64,000 bases of DNA, from positions 128,689,339-128,753,338 of the forward strand of contig NC_045435.1 in assembly GCF_002776525.5 (NCBI RefSeq), written 5' to 3'. Of this stretch, positions 25,790 through 41,700 are shown piece by piece (position 1 is the stretch's first letter; every line of letters starts with the position of its first letter). The position numbers and the translations under genes are program-made. Below the pieces are notes generated by a model, which was not told the DNA's origin, searched no databases, and was given only the letters and a program-made list of their open reading frames with translations. This stretch comes from Piliocolobus tephrosceles (taxonomy: Eukaryota > Chordata > Mammalia > Primates > Cercopithecidae).

Positions 25790-28425
25790 CCCAATATTCT
25801 AAAAAGCGTTTCCAAATGTCCTTTCTCAGATTATACAGAAACAGTGATTTCAAACTGCTCAATCCAAAGAATGATTTAACGCTATGAGATGGTTACAAAA
25901 ATCACAAATACTTGCACAGAAAGCTTCTCTCCAATGTTGGATGGAAGACATTTCCTAGTCTCACACAGTTCTCCAGTCGCCACTTACTATCCCTTCACAG
26001 AAACATCAAAGAATGATGTTCAAACTGGGAAATTTTTATTGGACGACATTTCAGTATTTGCCATAGTCTTCAATGTGCTCTGAATATCACTCTTCTGGTT
26101 TTACAGGAACAATGTTCAAACTGTGCTTTATGAGAAGAAACTTCGTGGATCCGTCCATGACAGTTTCCAAACTGTGTAATGTGAAGAAAGCTTTATCAAT
26201 GTGAGATGATTACACGTATCACAGAGTAGGTTTCTAGAAACCTTCTTTCCAGTTTTTATCTGTGGCTATTTCCCTTTTCACCATCAGCATGAGCATGCTC
26301 CCGAATATCACTTGGTAGCTGTTTCTCCAAAAGGGTTTCCCTGACGCTGTATGAGAAGAGAGGTATAACACGGTGAGTGGAATTCACACAGGCCTCTGGT
26401 CGCCACTTATTATCCCTTCGCAGAAGCGTCAAAGACCGACTTTGAAACTGGAAAATATAGAATAAGCTTTAACCTTGTGAAAAGAATGGACATGTCAGAG
26501 AGTAGTTTCTTCGAGTGCTTCTTTCTGTTTTGCATTAATCAACATTTCATTTTTGCCATAGTCTTCAATGTGCTCTGAATATCCCTGTTTTGGTTTTACA
26601 GAAACAGTGTTTAAACTGTGCCTCATGAGGAGAAAGTTAAAACTTCCTGATTAAAATGCTCACATCACCAAGCAGTTTCACAGAAAGTTTTTCTCCAGTT
26701 TTTTTCTGACTATATTTCCTATTTCAACGTAGCCCTGAAAGTGACCCCAAATATCACTTCACGGACCCATCCACGAGGGAGTTTCCAAGCTGTGTAATTT
26801 AAACAAAGCTTCATCTACCTGAGATGAATAAACAGAGCAAAAAGCAGATTCACAGAAAGCTTCTTTCCAGTTTTGATCTGAAGATATTTCCATTTTCACC
26901 ATAGTCCTCAATGTGCTCACGAAGGTCCCTTCATGGATCTGTCCATGAGAATTTCCAAGATGCATAATATAAAGAAAGCTTTATCTATGTGAGATGATTA
27001 CACATATCACAGAGTAGTTTCCCAGAATGCATCCTTCCAATTTTTGTCTGAGGCTATTTCCCTTTTACCTTCGGCATCAACATGCTCCAGAATATCAGTT
27101 GGTACCTGTTGGTTCAAAAGGGTTTCCCTGATGCTATATGAGAAGAGAGGTATAACACGGTGACCAGAATGCACACGTCACAAAGCAGTTCCTCTGAAAG
27201 ATTCTCTCCAGTTTCGTTCTGAACATATTTCCTTTTTCACCATCAGCCTCCAAGTGCTCCCGAATATCCCATCACACGCTAAACATACACAGGGTTAGAA
27301 AACTGCTCAATGAAAAGAGATGCTTTACTGAGTGAGGGCAATGAAGACGACACAGAGCAGTTTCACAGAAAGCTTCCTAATGTATTTTTCCTGAGAATAT
27401 TTCTTTCTCCAAAATATAAGGATCATTCCCGAAGGTCCTTCCTCAGATTTCACAAATAAAGTGATTTCAAGCTGCTCAATCCAAAGATTGGTTTAACTCT
27501 AGGAGACGAATACACACATCGCAAAGCAGTTGCTCAGAAAGTTTCTTTGCAGGATTCATCGAAAGACGTTTCCTTGTTCACCAGAAGTGTCCGGGCATCA
27601 CTAAATATCCCTTCACCAATTCTTTGAAGACAGAGTTTTGAAACCGGGGAACATTAATTCTGTGAAGTGAATGCACATACCAGAGAGCAGATTCCTGGAA
27701 CGCTTCCTCCTGGATTGTATTTCAGTATATTTCACTATTCGCCATAGTCCTCAATGCACTCCGAAATATCACTTTTTCGTTTCACAGGAACACTGCTCAA
27801 ACGCTGCCTTGTGAGAAAAAAGGATAACTCCCTGAGTGGAATGCATACCTCACAAAGTAGTTTCTCACAAAGCTTCTATTCATTTATATATGAAGATATC
27901 TCCTCTTTCACCATAGGCCTGAATGTGCTCGTGAATGTCCCTTCGCGGATCCTCGCATGACAGAGTTTCCAAACTGCATAATATAATTGAAGTTTTAACT
28001 ATCTGAGATTAACAAATATATCTAACACAAAGCAGCTTCACAGCAATCTTCTTTCAAGTTTTTGTCTGAGGATTTTTTTTTCACCGTAGCCCTTCCTGTA
28101 CTTCTAAAGGTCTCTTGGTAGCTCTTTCTCCAACAGGGATTCCGGAAACCTGTAGGAGAAGAAAGGTATATTTCTGTGAGAGGAATGTGCACGTCACAAA
28201 GCAGCTCCTCAGAAAGCTTCTCTCCAGTTTTATCTGAAGATGTTTCTTTTCTCACCGTAAGCCTCAAAGCAGTCCTGAATATCCCTTCTCAAACTAATCA
28301 AAAACAGTGTTATGATACAGCTCAATGAAAACAGAAGCTTAACTGTGCAAGCAGAATTCACGTGACACAGAGCAGTTTCACAGAAAGCTTCCTTCTGGTT
28401 TCTCTCTGAGGTTATTTCTTTTTCA
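25790..28425 (-). repeat. Alphoid HOR unit 12 (rearranged, 2636 bp)
   Basis: M1 is followed by an M2 with an approximately 77-bp internal deletion (gggaaatttttattgg, about 26,030). Then come M3, the same M3-to-M5 jump as unit 8 (about 26,140), and M6, with a further jump at about 26,388 (gtggaattcacacaggcctc) back into M2. A normal M2-M13 series follows. The unit is therefore a junction of a shortened copy with a complete copy. Confidence 0.82.
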
Positions 28426-28536
28426 GGATATTCTAAGGAGCATTTCCTAATGTCCTTTCTCAGAGCCCACAGAAATAGTGATTTCAAACTCCTCAGTCCA
28501 AAGAATGATAACATCAGAAAAATTTGCACAGAAAAT

Positions 28537-28551
28537 TTCTCTGCAATTTTC
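28537..28551. repeat. Target-site duplication, full-length L1 (left)
   Basis: ttctctgcaattttc, identical to 34,791-34,805. It lies in alphoid M2. Confidence 0.9.
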
Positions 28552-28578
28552 TTTCTTTTTTTTCTTTAAAAGATTTTT

Positions 28579-28627
28579 TTATTTGTATTTGTATTTGTAT
28601 TTGTATTTATTTATTTATTTATTTTTT
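28579..28627. repeat. TTTGTA / TTTA simple repeat at the L1 tail
   Basis: Four TTTGTA-type repeats followed by TTTA repeats lie between the T-rich end and the L1 3' terminus (attatactttaagttctag). This is likely a decayed poly(A) tail that turned into a microsatellite. Confidence 0.85.
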
Positions 28628-28847
28628 ATTATACTTTAAGTTCTAGGGTACATGTGCATAACGTGCAGGTTTTTTTACATATGTATACTTGTGCCATGTT
28701 GGTGTGCTGCACCCATCAACTTGTCAGCACCCATCAATTCGTCATTTATATCAGGTTTAACACCCAATGCAATCCCACCACCCTCCCCACCCATGATAGG
28801 CCCCGATGTGTGATGTTCCCCTTCCCCAGTCCAAGTGATGTCATTGT

Positions 28848-32674
<3,827 letters not shown>

Positions 32675-32737
32675 TATGATATTAACTGGTTATTTTGCTC
32701 ATTAGTTGATGCAGTTTCTTCCTAGGCTCGATGGTCT

Positions 32738-33747
32738 TTACATTTTGGCATGTTTTTGCAATGGCTGGTACCGGTTGTTCCTTTCCATGTTTAGGGCTTC
32801 CTTCAGGGTCTCTTGTAAGGCAGGCCTGGTGGTGACAAAATCTCTAAGCATTTTCTTATCTGTAAAGGACTTTATTTCTCCTTCACTGATGAAACTTAGT
32901 TTGGCTGGATATGAAATTCTGGGTTTAAAATTCTTTTCTTTAAGAATGTTGAATATTGGCCCCCACTCTCTTCTGGCTTGGAGAGTTTCTGCCGAGAGAT
33001 CTGCTGTTAGTCCAGTGGGCTTCCCTTTGTGGGTAACCCGACCTTCCTCTCTGCGTGCCCTTTAGATTTTTTCCTTCATTTCAACTTTGGTGAATCTGGC
33101 AATTATGGGTCTTGGAGGTGCTCTTCTCGATGACTATCTTTGTTATGTTCTCTGTATTTCCTGAATTTGAATGTTGGCCTGCCCTACTAGATTGGGGAAG
33201 TTCTCCTGGATGATATCCTGAAGAGTGTTTTCCAACTTGGTTCCATTTTCCCCCTCACTTTCAGGCACCCCAATCAGACGTAGATTTGGTCTTTTTACAT
33301 AATCCCATACTTCTTGCAGGCTTTGTTCATTCCTTTTTCTTCTTTTGGTTTCTCGTCTCACTTCATTTTATTCATTTGATCCTCCATCGCTGATACTCTT
33401 TCTTCCAGTTGATCGAGTTGGTTACTGAAGCTTATGGATTTGTCACGTATTTCTCGTGTCATGGTTTTCATCTCTGTCATTTCATTTATGACCTTCTCTG
33501 CATTAATTATTCTAGCTATCAATTCTTCCACTCTTTTTTCAAGATTTTTAGTTTCTTTGCGCTGGGTACGTAATTCCTCCTTTAGCTCTGAGAAGTTTGA
33601 TTGACTGAAGCCTTCTTCTCTCATCTTGTCAAAGTCATTCTCCGACCAGCTTTGATCTGTTGCTGGTGATGAGCTGCGCTCCTTTGCCGGGGGAGATGTG
33701 CTCTTATTTTTTGAATTTCCAGCTTTTCTGCCCTGCTTCTTCCCCAT
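32738..33747 (-). pseudogene. L1 ORF1 (RNA-binding protein), broken
   Basis: ORF1p is the trimeric RNA chaperone of L1. The start is at 33,747 (MGKKQGRKAG), followed by a coiled-coil region rich in E/K/L. The first frame ends at 33,358 after about 129 codons. The RRM region (with RPNLRLIGVPESEGENG) continues in another frame from about 33,361 and stops at 33,143. The rest is recognisable down to the TAA at 32,738 (ending MERNNRYQPLQ and then HAKM). The full span of 1010 bp is close to the normal 1017, so the damage is small indels. Confidence 0.9.
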
Positions 33748-34790
33748 CTTTGTGGTTTTATCTGCTTCTGGTCTTTGATGATGGTGACATAGTGATAGGG
33801 TTTTGGTACAGGTGTTCTTCCTGTTTGATAGTTTTCCTTCTAATAGTCAGGACTCTCAGCTGTAGGTCTGTTGCGGATTGCTTGAGGTCCACTCCAGACC
33901 CTGTTTGCCTGGGTATCAGCAGCAGAGGTTGCAGAAGATAGAATATTGCTGAACAGCGAGTGTACCTGTCTGATTCTTACTTTGGAAGCTTCCTCTCAGT
34001 GGTGTACTCCACCCTGCGAGGTGTGGGGTGTCAGAATGCCCCTAGTCGGGGATGTCTCCCAGTTAGGCTACTCAGGGGTCAGGGACCCACTTGAGCACAC
34101 AGTCTGTCCGTTCTCAGATCTCAACCTCCGTGTTGGGAGATCCACTGCTCTCTTCAAATCTGTCAGACATAGTCGTTCAGGTCTGCACCGGCCTCTGCTG
34201 CTTCCCCTGTTTTTTTTTTTTTTTTTTTTTTTTTGCTGTGCCCTGTCCCCAGAGGTGGAGTCTACAGAGACAGGCAGGTTTCCTTGAGCTGCTGTGAGCT
34301 CCACCCATTTCCAGCTTCCCAGCGGGTTTGTTTACCTACTTAAGCCTCAGTAATGGCGCGCGCCCCTCCCCCAGCCTCACTGCTGCCTTGTGGTTAGAAT
34401 GCAGACTGCTGTGCTTGTAATGAGGGAGGCTCCTTGGCCATGGGACCCTGCCGGCCAGGTGTGGATATAGTCTCCTGGTGTGCCCATTTCCTTAAAAAGC
34501 AGTATTGGGGTGGGAATTACCCGATTTTCCAGGTGTTGTGTGTCTCAGTTCTCCTGGCTAGGAAAAGGGATTCCCTTCCCCCTTGCACTTCCCAGGTGAG
34601 GCAATGCCTCGTGCTGCTTCAGCTCTCACTGGTCGGGCTGCATCAGCAGACCAGCACCAATTGTCCGGCACTCCCCTGTCAGATGACCCCAGGACCTCCA
34701 TTGAAAATGCAGAAATCACCGATCTTCCATGTCGCTCGTGCCGAGAGTTAGAGGCTGGAGCTGTTCCTATACAGCCATCTTGCTCCGCCC
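33748..34790 (-). promoter_or_regulatory. L1 5'UTR with internal promoter
   Basis: About 1.04 kb upstream of ORF1. It begins with the YY1-type motif CAAGATGGC at 34,774-34,782, positions 9-17 of the element, the usual place for the site that directs L1 start-site choice. A run of 25 T (34,210-34,234; A on the L1 strand) replaces the more mixed A-rich stretch normally found there, consistent with slippage. Confidence 0.85.
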
Positions 34791-34805
34791 TTCTCTGCAA
34801 TTTTC
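34791..34805. repeat. Target-site duplication, full-length L1 (right)
   Basis: ttctctgcaattttc, directly after the L1 5' end; alphoid M2 continues from here. Confidence 0.9.
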
Positions 34806-37690
34806 GATGGAAGAAATTTCCTTGCTCAACACAGGCCTCTGTTTTCCACTTACTATCCCTTCACAGAAACCTCAAAGACCGACTTTCAAACTGGGAAGTT
34901 AAGAGAATGCTTTAACCCTTTCAAAAGAATGGACATGACAGAGAACGGTTTCCTGGAGTGCTTCTTTCTGTTTTTTTTTTGACGTCATTTCACTTTTTGC
35001 CTTAATCTTCAATGTGCTCCGAATATCACACTTTTGGTTTCACAAAAACAGTGTTCAAACTGTGCCTTATGAGAAGAAAGTTATAACTTTCTGAGTAGAA
35101 TGCACACATCACAAAGCAGTTTCTAGGAAAGCTACTTTCCAATTTTTATGTGACTATATTTTCTATTTCACCATAGGCCCAAAGGTGATCTCAAATATCC
35201 CTTCGCGAATCCATCTATGAGGGAATTTCCAAGCTGTGTAATATAAAGTAAGCTTCATCTATGTGAGATGAATAAACATAGCAAAAAGCAGATTCACAGA
35301 AAGCTTCTTTCCAGTTTTTATTTGAAGATATTTCCTTTTTCACCATAGTCCGGAATGTGCTCCCAAAGGTCCCTTCATGGATCTGTCCATGACAGTTTTC
35401 AACTCCGTAATGTCAAGAAAGCATTATCTATGTCAGATGATTACACATATCACAGAGTAATTTCCTATAAATCTTCTTTCCAGTTTTTGTCTGAGGCTAT
35501 TTCCCTTTTCACCATCGGCATCTACTTGCTCCCAAATATAACTTCGTACCTGTTTCTCCAAAAGGATTTCCCCGACACTGTTAGAGAAAAGAGGTATAAC
35601 ACTGTAACTGGAATGCACACGTCACAAAGCAATTCCTCGGAAAACTTCTCTCCAGTTTTGGTCTGAACATATTTTCTTCTTCACCGTAAGCCTCAAAGTG
35701 CTCCCAAATATCCCATCACATGCTAAACATGCACAGGGTTAGAAAACTGCTCAATGAAAAGAGAGGCTTATCTGAATGAGAGAAACTAAGGTGGCGCAGA
35801 GTAGTTTCACAGAAAGCTTCCTTCTCGATTTTACCCTCAGGATATTTCTTTCTCCATATTCTAAGGATTGTTCCCAAATGTTCTTCCTCAGATTCCACAA
35901 AAACAGTGATTTCAAGCTGCTGAATCCAAGAATGGTTTAATTCTAGGAGACGAATACCCACATCACAAAGCACTTGCTCAGAACGTTTCTCTGCAGATTT
36001 CATCAGAAGACGTTTCCTCACTCATCACAAGCCTCCTGGTGTCACTAAATATTCCTACACAGATTTTTCAAAACCATGTTTTTGAAACTCGGCAACATAG
36101 ATTAAGCATTATCTCTGTGTAGTGAATGCACGTATCAGAGAGCAGATTCTTGGAACGCTTCTTCCTCCATTTTATTTCAGTATGTTTCACTATTCGCCAG
36201 AGTCCTCAATGCTTTCCAAAATATCACATTTTCGGTTTCAGAGGAAAAGGTTTCAAACACTGACTTGTGAGGAAAGAGGTAAAATTCCCTCAGTGAAATG
36301 CATACATCACAATGTAGTTTCTCAGAAAGTTTCTGTCAAGTTTGTGTCTGAAGATATCTCCTCTTTCACTGTAGGCCGGAATGTGCTCCCAAACGTCCCT
36401 TCGTGGATCTGTGCATGACGGAGTTTACAAACTGACTAATATAATTAAAGTTTTAACTATGTGAGACGGATAAATATATCTAACACAAAGCAGTTTCACT
36501 GAAATCTTCTTTCCAGTTTTTGTCTGAGGATATTTCCTTTTTCACCATAGTCATCGATATACTCTGGAATACCTCTTGGTAGCTTTTTGTCCAAAAGGGA
36601 TTCCGGAATCCTCCAGGAGAAGAAAGGTATGTTTTTGTGAGAGGAATGCATACCTCACAAAGCAACTTTTCAGAAAGCTCTCTCCAGTTTCTATCTGAAT
36701 ACATTTCCTTTCTCACCGTGAGCTTCAACGTCCTACAGAATCTCCCTTCGCAGACTAAACAAAAACAGTGTTATGATACAGCTCAATGAAAAGAGAAACT
36801 TAACTGTGTGAGTGGAATTCACGTGACACAGAGCAGTTTCACAGAAAGATTCCTTCTGGCTTCTCTCTGAGGTTATTTCTTTTTCAGCATATTCTAAAGA
36901 GGGCTTCCAAATGTCCTTTCTCAGATTCCACAGAAACAGTGACTTCAAACTGCTCAATCAAAGGAATGATTTAACTCTATGTGTTGATTACAAACATCAC
37001 AAAAGGGTTGTGCAGAAAGCTTCTCTCCGATTTTTGATGTAAGACATTTCCTTGCATCAAACAGGCCTCTGGTTGCCACTTATGATCCCTTCGCAGAACC
37101 CTCAAAGACTGACTTTTAAACTGGCAAATGAAGAGTAAGCTTTAACCCTATGAAAAGAATGGACATTTTAGAGTGCAGTTTTTTGAGTGCCTCTGTCTAT
37201 TTTTTATTGGGCAACATTTTCCTTTTTGCCATAGTCTTCAATGTGCTCTGAATATCACTCTTTTGGTTTTACAGGAAAAGTGTTCAAACTGTGCCTTATG
37301 AGAAGAAAGTAATAATTCCCTGAGTGGAATGCACACATCACCAAGCAGTTTCTCAGAAAGCTTCTCTCCAGTTTTTTTCTGACTATATTTCCTCTTTCAC
37401 CATAGGCCCAAATGTGATCCCGAATATCCCTATGCGGATCCATCCAGGAGGGAGTTTCCAAGCTGTGTAGTGTAAGGAAAGCTTCATATATGTGAGATGA
37501 ATAAACATATCAAAAAGCAGATTCACAGAAAAGTTCTTACCATTTTTTATCTGAAGATATTTCCTTTTTCACCCTAGTTTTGAATGTGCTCCCGAAGGTT
37601 CCTTCATTGGTTTGTCCATGACTGTTTCCAGGCTGCATAATGTAAAGAAAGCTTTGTCTATGGGAGATGATTACACATACCACTAAGTAA

Positions 37691-38155
37691 TGTTTGGATG
37701 AACGGAGGCAAGATGGCGCATTTCTGGGTTCTTCATCACCAACTCTTCCCGTGTGCATAAAAATGCAGCTGGCGCCCTGGACGGTGCAGACCAACCAGGC
37801 ATGCACCAGTTGATGTCAATCCGAAGAGACCAAGATTTACCTGGTGGCACATGTGGAGCCTTCACCCCTCCCGACAGGCCCATGCCCCGCCTATTGCCCT
37901 TCCACTCCTAGAAAAGCCGCTCTCAGCAGGCGCGCCACGTGGGCTTCCTCAGCCCCTGATTTTGTCGCGACTGCATTAGGAACTCCACCTTGGCAACTCA
38001 CTTGTCCACGTTTGCCAGAGGCCGACAGACTTCACCTTACACACTTTTTTTCCTGGAGCTAGATGACCAAAGAATAAATTTGCAGTTTTGCTTTTAGCCT
38101 TGCCTACTCGCTGGTTGTTTTTTGCTCGCTCTGGTGGTTCTTAGAAAAACAAATC
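37691..38155 (+). repeat. 5' LTR of the endogenous retrovirus
   Basis: Starts tgtttggatgaacggaggca and ends agaaaaacaaatc. It contains an AATAAA at 38,073-38,078 upstream of the R/U5 end. Pairs with 40,058-40,521. Confidence 0.9.
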
Positions 38156-38158
38156 CGT

Positions 38159-38176
38159 TGGTGCTGAAACCCGGGA
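38159..38176 (+). promoter_or_regulatory. Retroviral primer-binding site (tRNA-Phe-like)
   Basis: tggtgctgaaacccggga lies three bases after the 5' LTR. It matches the complement of the 3' end of tRNA-Phe except at one base (T for C at position 7). This points to the HERV-F group of class I elements. Confidence 0.8.
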
Positions 38177-38285
38177 GGAGACCTCTCCTCTGGCCTCTAC
38201 GGTTTGAGGACCCTCCTCCTGTTCCCACACCGCAGATGGACCAGGACCTGAGACCCGCTTCCCTTACACTCATGGACTCTCTGTG

Positions 38286-38291
38286 GTAAGT
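38286..38291 (+). promoter_or_regulatory. Candidate retroviral splice donor GTAAGT
   Basis: ctgtg/gtaagt in the leader between the primer-binding site and gag, where a major splice donor is expected. Motif and position only. Confidence 0.45.
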
Positions 38292-38639
38292 GCCCTTGTA
38301 TCTTCTTTACCTACCTCAGCTAACAATCCTGCACAGGTCCGAGGCTTACTTTTGAGACACCAAGTGGCTCGGGAGAGCCGTTCAGGAAGGAGACATCTGC
38401 TGTCTGAAGGTAATCTCCACCTTGGCTCCAAGACCCTCCAGTCTGTCCCTGGTGATTTCAAAGGACGCATTGAAGCCAGGCAGAGATCACTATTGTGTAA
38501 ATAAAGAGGAAACAAAGGGGAAACCTCCAGTCCAAATTTCCAAAGAGCACCCACTTAGGGTGCCTCATAGCCTATTTAAAAACCTCACAGCGGTTAATTT
38601 TCCTTTCCACGGTGGCGTGGCCCCAATACAAACTAGGTA

Positions 38640-39400
38640 ATCAGTTTCAGTAGCCACCAGAGGGCACTTTAGACCATAATGTTCTGATTGACCTCAGCAA
38701 TTTCTGCCAGTGGCTAGGCAAGTGGTCCGAAATTAATTACATAGAAGGCTTTTGGGCCTTACGCTCTCGTTCTGACTTGTGTAGCGGGTGTTCTTTGGTT
38801 CAGGTTATACAGGCCAAGGACGCCAGCTCACAGGAACCCAAAAAAGAGGAGTCTTTGTTTCTTTCTGTTCAGTCGGAAAGGAACCTAGGGTTTTCTTCTG
38901 TCTCCATACGCTCACCCCCGCCCTACACTCCTCCTTAATTTTTCAATCAGGTCCTGACATTTGTAAAAAACTTCAACAGGTAGAGGATGGTCCTCAGGCA
39001 CCAATACAAGACCTGGTTAAATGAGCCTTTAAGGTCTATAACTCCAGAGAGGAGATGGCTGAAGCACAGTGACAGGCTCACCTCAAACCGAAGTTAGAGC
39101 TCCTAGCAGCAGCTTTACAACCCAGTCGTAACCCCAGATCAGAGAGTACACACCCTGCAGACTCCAAGGTTACAAAAGGAGCCTGCTATAAGTACGGCAA
39201 GGCAGGACACTATGCCAACAGGTGTCCATGGGGTCCTCAAATCCCAACGCAGCCTTGCTATAAGTGCAAGGGGTCAGGACTTTGGGCCAGTGAATGTCCT
39301 AACCCTCGTTCATCAGCATCCCCCTGACCTATTTGCCAACAGGAAGGACAGTGGTAGACTGATTGTCCCACCCTGGAAACAGGTGCTGCATCATGACGTG
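38640..39400 (+). pseudogene. gag: Retroviral gag remnant
   Basis: A matrix-like stretch (CQWLGKWSEINYIEGF) near 38,700 is followed by the late-domain motif PPPY at 38,915-38,926. The next piece resembles the capsid C-terminus (DICKKLQQVEDGPQAP), so most of capsid is deleted. Nucleocapsid zinc knuckles follow at 39,184-39,225, where the second cysteine is changed to tyrosine, and 39,256-39,297, where the histidine is changed to leucine. In-frame stops and frame changes break the gene. Non-functional. Confidence 0.82.
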
Positions 39401-39509
39401 ACTCCCTTTCCCAGTATCCTGAGAGCTCCTTCCAGCTCCTACATCTGGATGATGACAACTGAAGGTGCCGAAACTCGGGGACCCCCATTACCCTTGCCGA
39501 ACCGTGGGT

Positions 39510-39741
39510 AACTCTCCTGGTAGTGGGTAAGACAATTAATTTTTTAATCGACAGCGGGGTGTCTATTCTATTTTGTCTTCCTTCTCTGGACCTAGCGTTT
39601 CATCCAATCCACACTTTAATTGCTGACTGGTCAACAACTACTTTATGCACTCGTTCCTCATTCCCAGCTAGTAAGGGCCCCCACCGAAAGCAATCAGTGG
39701 GAATCAGTTCAACTTTCCCCCACTCTCCTCACACTTACTAA
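39510..39741 (+). pseudogene. pro: Retroviral protease remnant
   Basis: VTLLVVGKTINFLIDSGVS contains the aspartic protease active-site pattern D-S-G (aspartate codon 39,550-39,552). The frame remains open to 39,741 but the protein is truncated, and no reverse transcriptase or integrase follows. Confidence 0.75.
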
Positions 39742-40057
39742 ATTTTCTTAACTATTTCATACTCCCCAGCCTTGCCAGGACCAGCTTTTTGGGTTTTGTC
39801 TATATTCCAACAAATATTTCCATTCCTTATTCCTATACTAATACTGTGTTTTATATTATGTTTTGCCCCCATTTTGATCAAATTTCTCCATGTCAAAATA
39901 CAAGAAATCACTCACGTCACCTTCAGCCAAATGCTTCTTCATCCATACGTGCAAACATCAACCATAGGCCTCAACCTTAACGACGCCCCTTAACAGCAGG
40001 AAGTAGCCAGACAGATCACGGCACCCCTTTACCACTATTACCAATAAAAGGTTGGAC
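39742..40057 (+). pseudogene. env: Retroviral env tail remnant (transmembrane end)
   Basis: The frame 39,772-39,993 encodes a strongly hydrophobic segment (about residues 10-35) followed by a short polar tail, in the position of the envelope membrane anchor and cytoplasmic tail just before the 3' LTR. The surface subunit is absent. The assignment rests on position and hydrophobicity only. Confidence 0.55.
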
Positions 40058-40521
40058 TGTTCAGACGAACGGAGGCAAGACGGTGCATTTCCGGGTTCTT
40101 CATCACCAACTCTTCCCATGTGCGTGAAAATAGAGCTGGCGCCCGGGAAGGTGCAGACCAAACAGGCATGTTCCAGGTGATGTCAATCCGAAGAGACTAA
40201 GATTTACCTGGCGGCACCTGCGGACCCTTCCCCAGTCGACATGCCCATGCCCCACCTATTGCCCTTCCACTCCTAGAAAAGCCACTCCAGGCAGACGCGC
40301 TGCGTGGTCTTATTCAGCCCCTACTCTTGTCAGGACTGCATTAGGAACTCTGCCTGTGTGACTCTCTGGGACTCCTTTGCCGGAGGCCGACAGACTTCAC
40401 CTTACACACTTTTTTTCCTGGAGCTAGATGACCAAAAAATAAATTTGCAGTTTTGCTTTTAGCCTTGCCTACTCGCTGTTTTTTTTTGTGCTCACTCTGG
40501 TGGTTCTTAGAAAAACAAATC
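40058..40521 (+). repeat. 3' LTR of the endogenous retrovirus
   Basis: Starts tgttcagacgaacggaggca and ends agaaaaacaaatc; 464 bp and colinear with the 5' LTR, with roughly 10% differences by eye. AATAAA at 40,438-40,443. No strong polypurine tract is visible just upstream (aataaaaggttggac). Confidence 0.9.
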
Positions 40522-41684
40522 AAGTAGTTTCCTAGAAAGCTTCTTTCCATTTTTTGTCTGAGGCTAATTCCCTTTTCACCATTGGCATCAACATGCTGCT
40601 GAATATCACCTGGTACCTGTTTCTCCAAAAGGGTTACCCTGACACTGTATGAGAAGAGCGGCATAACACTGTGACTGAAATGCACACGTCAGAAAGCAGT
40701 TCCTCGGAAAGCTTCTCTCCAGTTTCGGTCCCAACATACGTATTTTTTCACCATCAGCCTCAATGTGCTCCCAAATATCCCATCACATGTTAAACATATA
40801 CAGTGCTAGAAAACTGTTCAATGAAAAGAGAGGCTTATCTGTGTGAGAGGAATTAAGATGACACAGAGCATTTTCACAGAAAGCTTCCTTCTGGATATTA
40901 CCTGAGGATATTTCTTTCTCCATATTCTAAGGATCGTTCCCAAAAGTCCTTCTTCAGATTCCACAAAAACAGTGATTTCAAGCTGCTCAATCCAAAGAAT
41001 GGTTTAACTCTAGAGATGAATACACACATCGCAAAGCAGTTGCTCAGAACGTTTCTCTGCAGGTTTCATCGAAAGACGTTTCCTCGCTCACCACAAGCCT
41101 CCATGCCTCACTAAATATCCCTTCACAGATTCTTCAAAGACAGAGTTTTGAAACATGGCAACATAGACTAGGCATTAACTCGGTGAAGCGAATTCACATA
41201 TCAGAGAGCAGATTCTTGGAAGGTTTCTTCCTCGATTTTATTTCAGTATATTTCACTATTCGCCATAGTCCTCGATGGCTTCTGAAATGTCACTTTTTCG
41301 GTTTCATGGGAAGAGAGTTCAAACACTGCCTTGTGAGAAGAGGTATAGCTCCCTCAGTGGAATCCATACATCACAAACTTGTTTCTCAGAAAGCTTCTAT
41401 CCAGTTTTTATCTGAAGATGTCTCCTCTTTCACCGTAGGCCTGAATGTGCTCCCGAATGTCCCTTTGTGGATCTGTCCATGATGGAGTTTCCAAACTGCG
41501 CAATATAATTAAAGTTTTTACTATGCGAGACGAAGAAATATATCTAACACAAAGCAGTTTCACAAAAGTCGTCTTTCCAGTTTTTGTCTGAGGATATTTC
41601 CTTTTTCACCATAGTCATCGCTATATTCCCGAGTGTCTCTTGGTAGCTTTTTCTCCAAAAGGGATTCTGGAATCCTCTAGAAGG

Positions 41685-41700
41685 AGAAAGGTATATTTCT
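41685..41700. repeat. Target-site duplication, inverted L1 (left)
   Basis: agaaaggtatatttct, identical to 42,618-42,633. Confidence 0.9.

Larger units (their letters stand above)
37691..40521 (+). mobile_element. Deleted class I endogenous retrovirus (HERV-F-like)
   Basis: Two LTRs of about 465 bp in the same orientation enclose only about 1.9 kb of internal sequence. The 5-bp sequence aagta flanks the element (37,685-37,689 and 40,522-40,526), with one unexplained base before the left LTR. The primer-binding site resembles the tRNA-Phe type, and gag, protease and env-tail remnants have a gammaretrovirus-like style. Most of pol and the env surface region are gone. The LTRs differ at roughly one site in ten by eye, so the insertion is old. 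Family name not assigned with certainty. It cannot produce particles. Confidence 0.88.

Noticed and set aside
1..28551. Regular spacing of short conserved motifs could suggest a CRISPR array.
   Set aside because: The period is 171 bp with whole-unit homology and no unique spacers. It is alphoid satellite in a primate.
34434..34751. 105-codon + strand frame antisense to the L1 5'UTR, considered as the primate L1 ORF0.
   Set aside because: Its position (about 40-357 from the L1 start) does not fit the ORF0 start as I remember it, and I recognise no ORF0 sequence.
37844..38062. Open frames over the ERV LTR, e.g. 72 codons at 37,844.
   Set aside because: LTR sequence with no match to a retroviral or host protein that I recognise; the paired LTR does not keep the frame.
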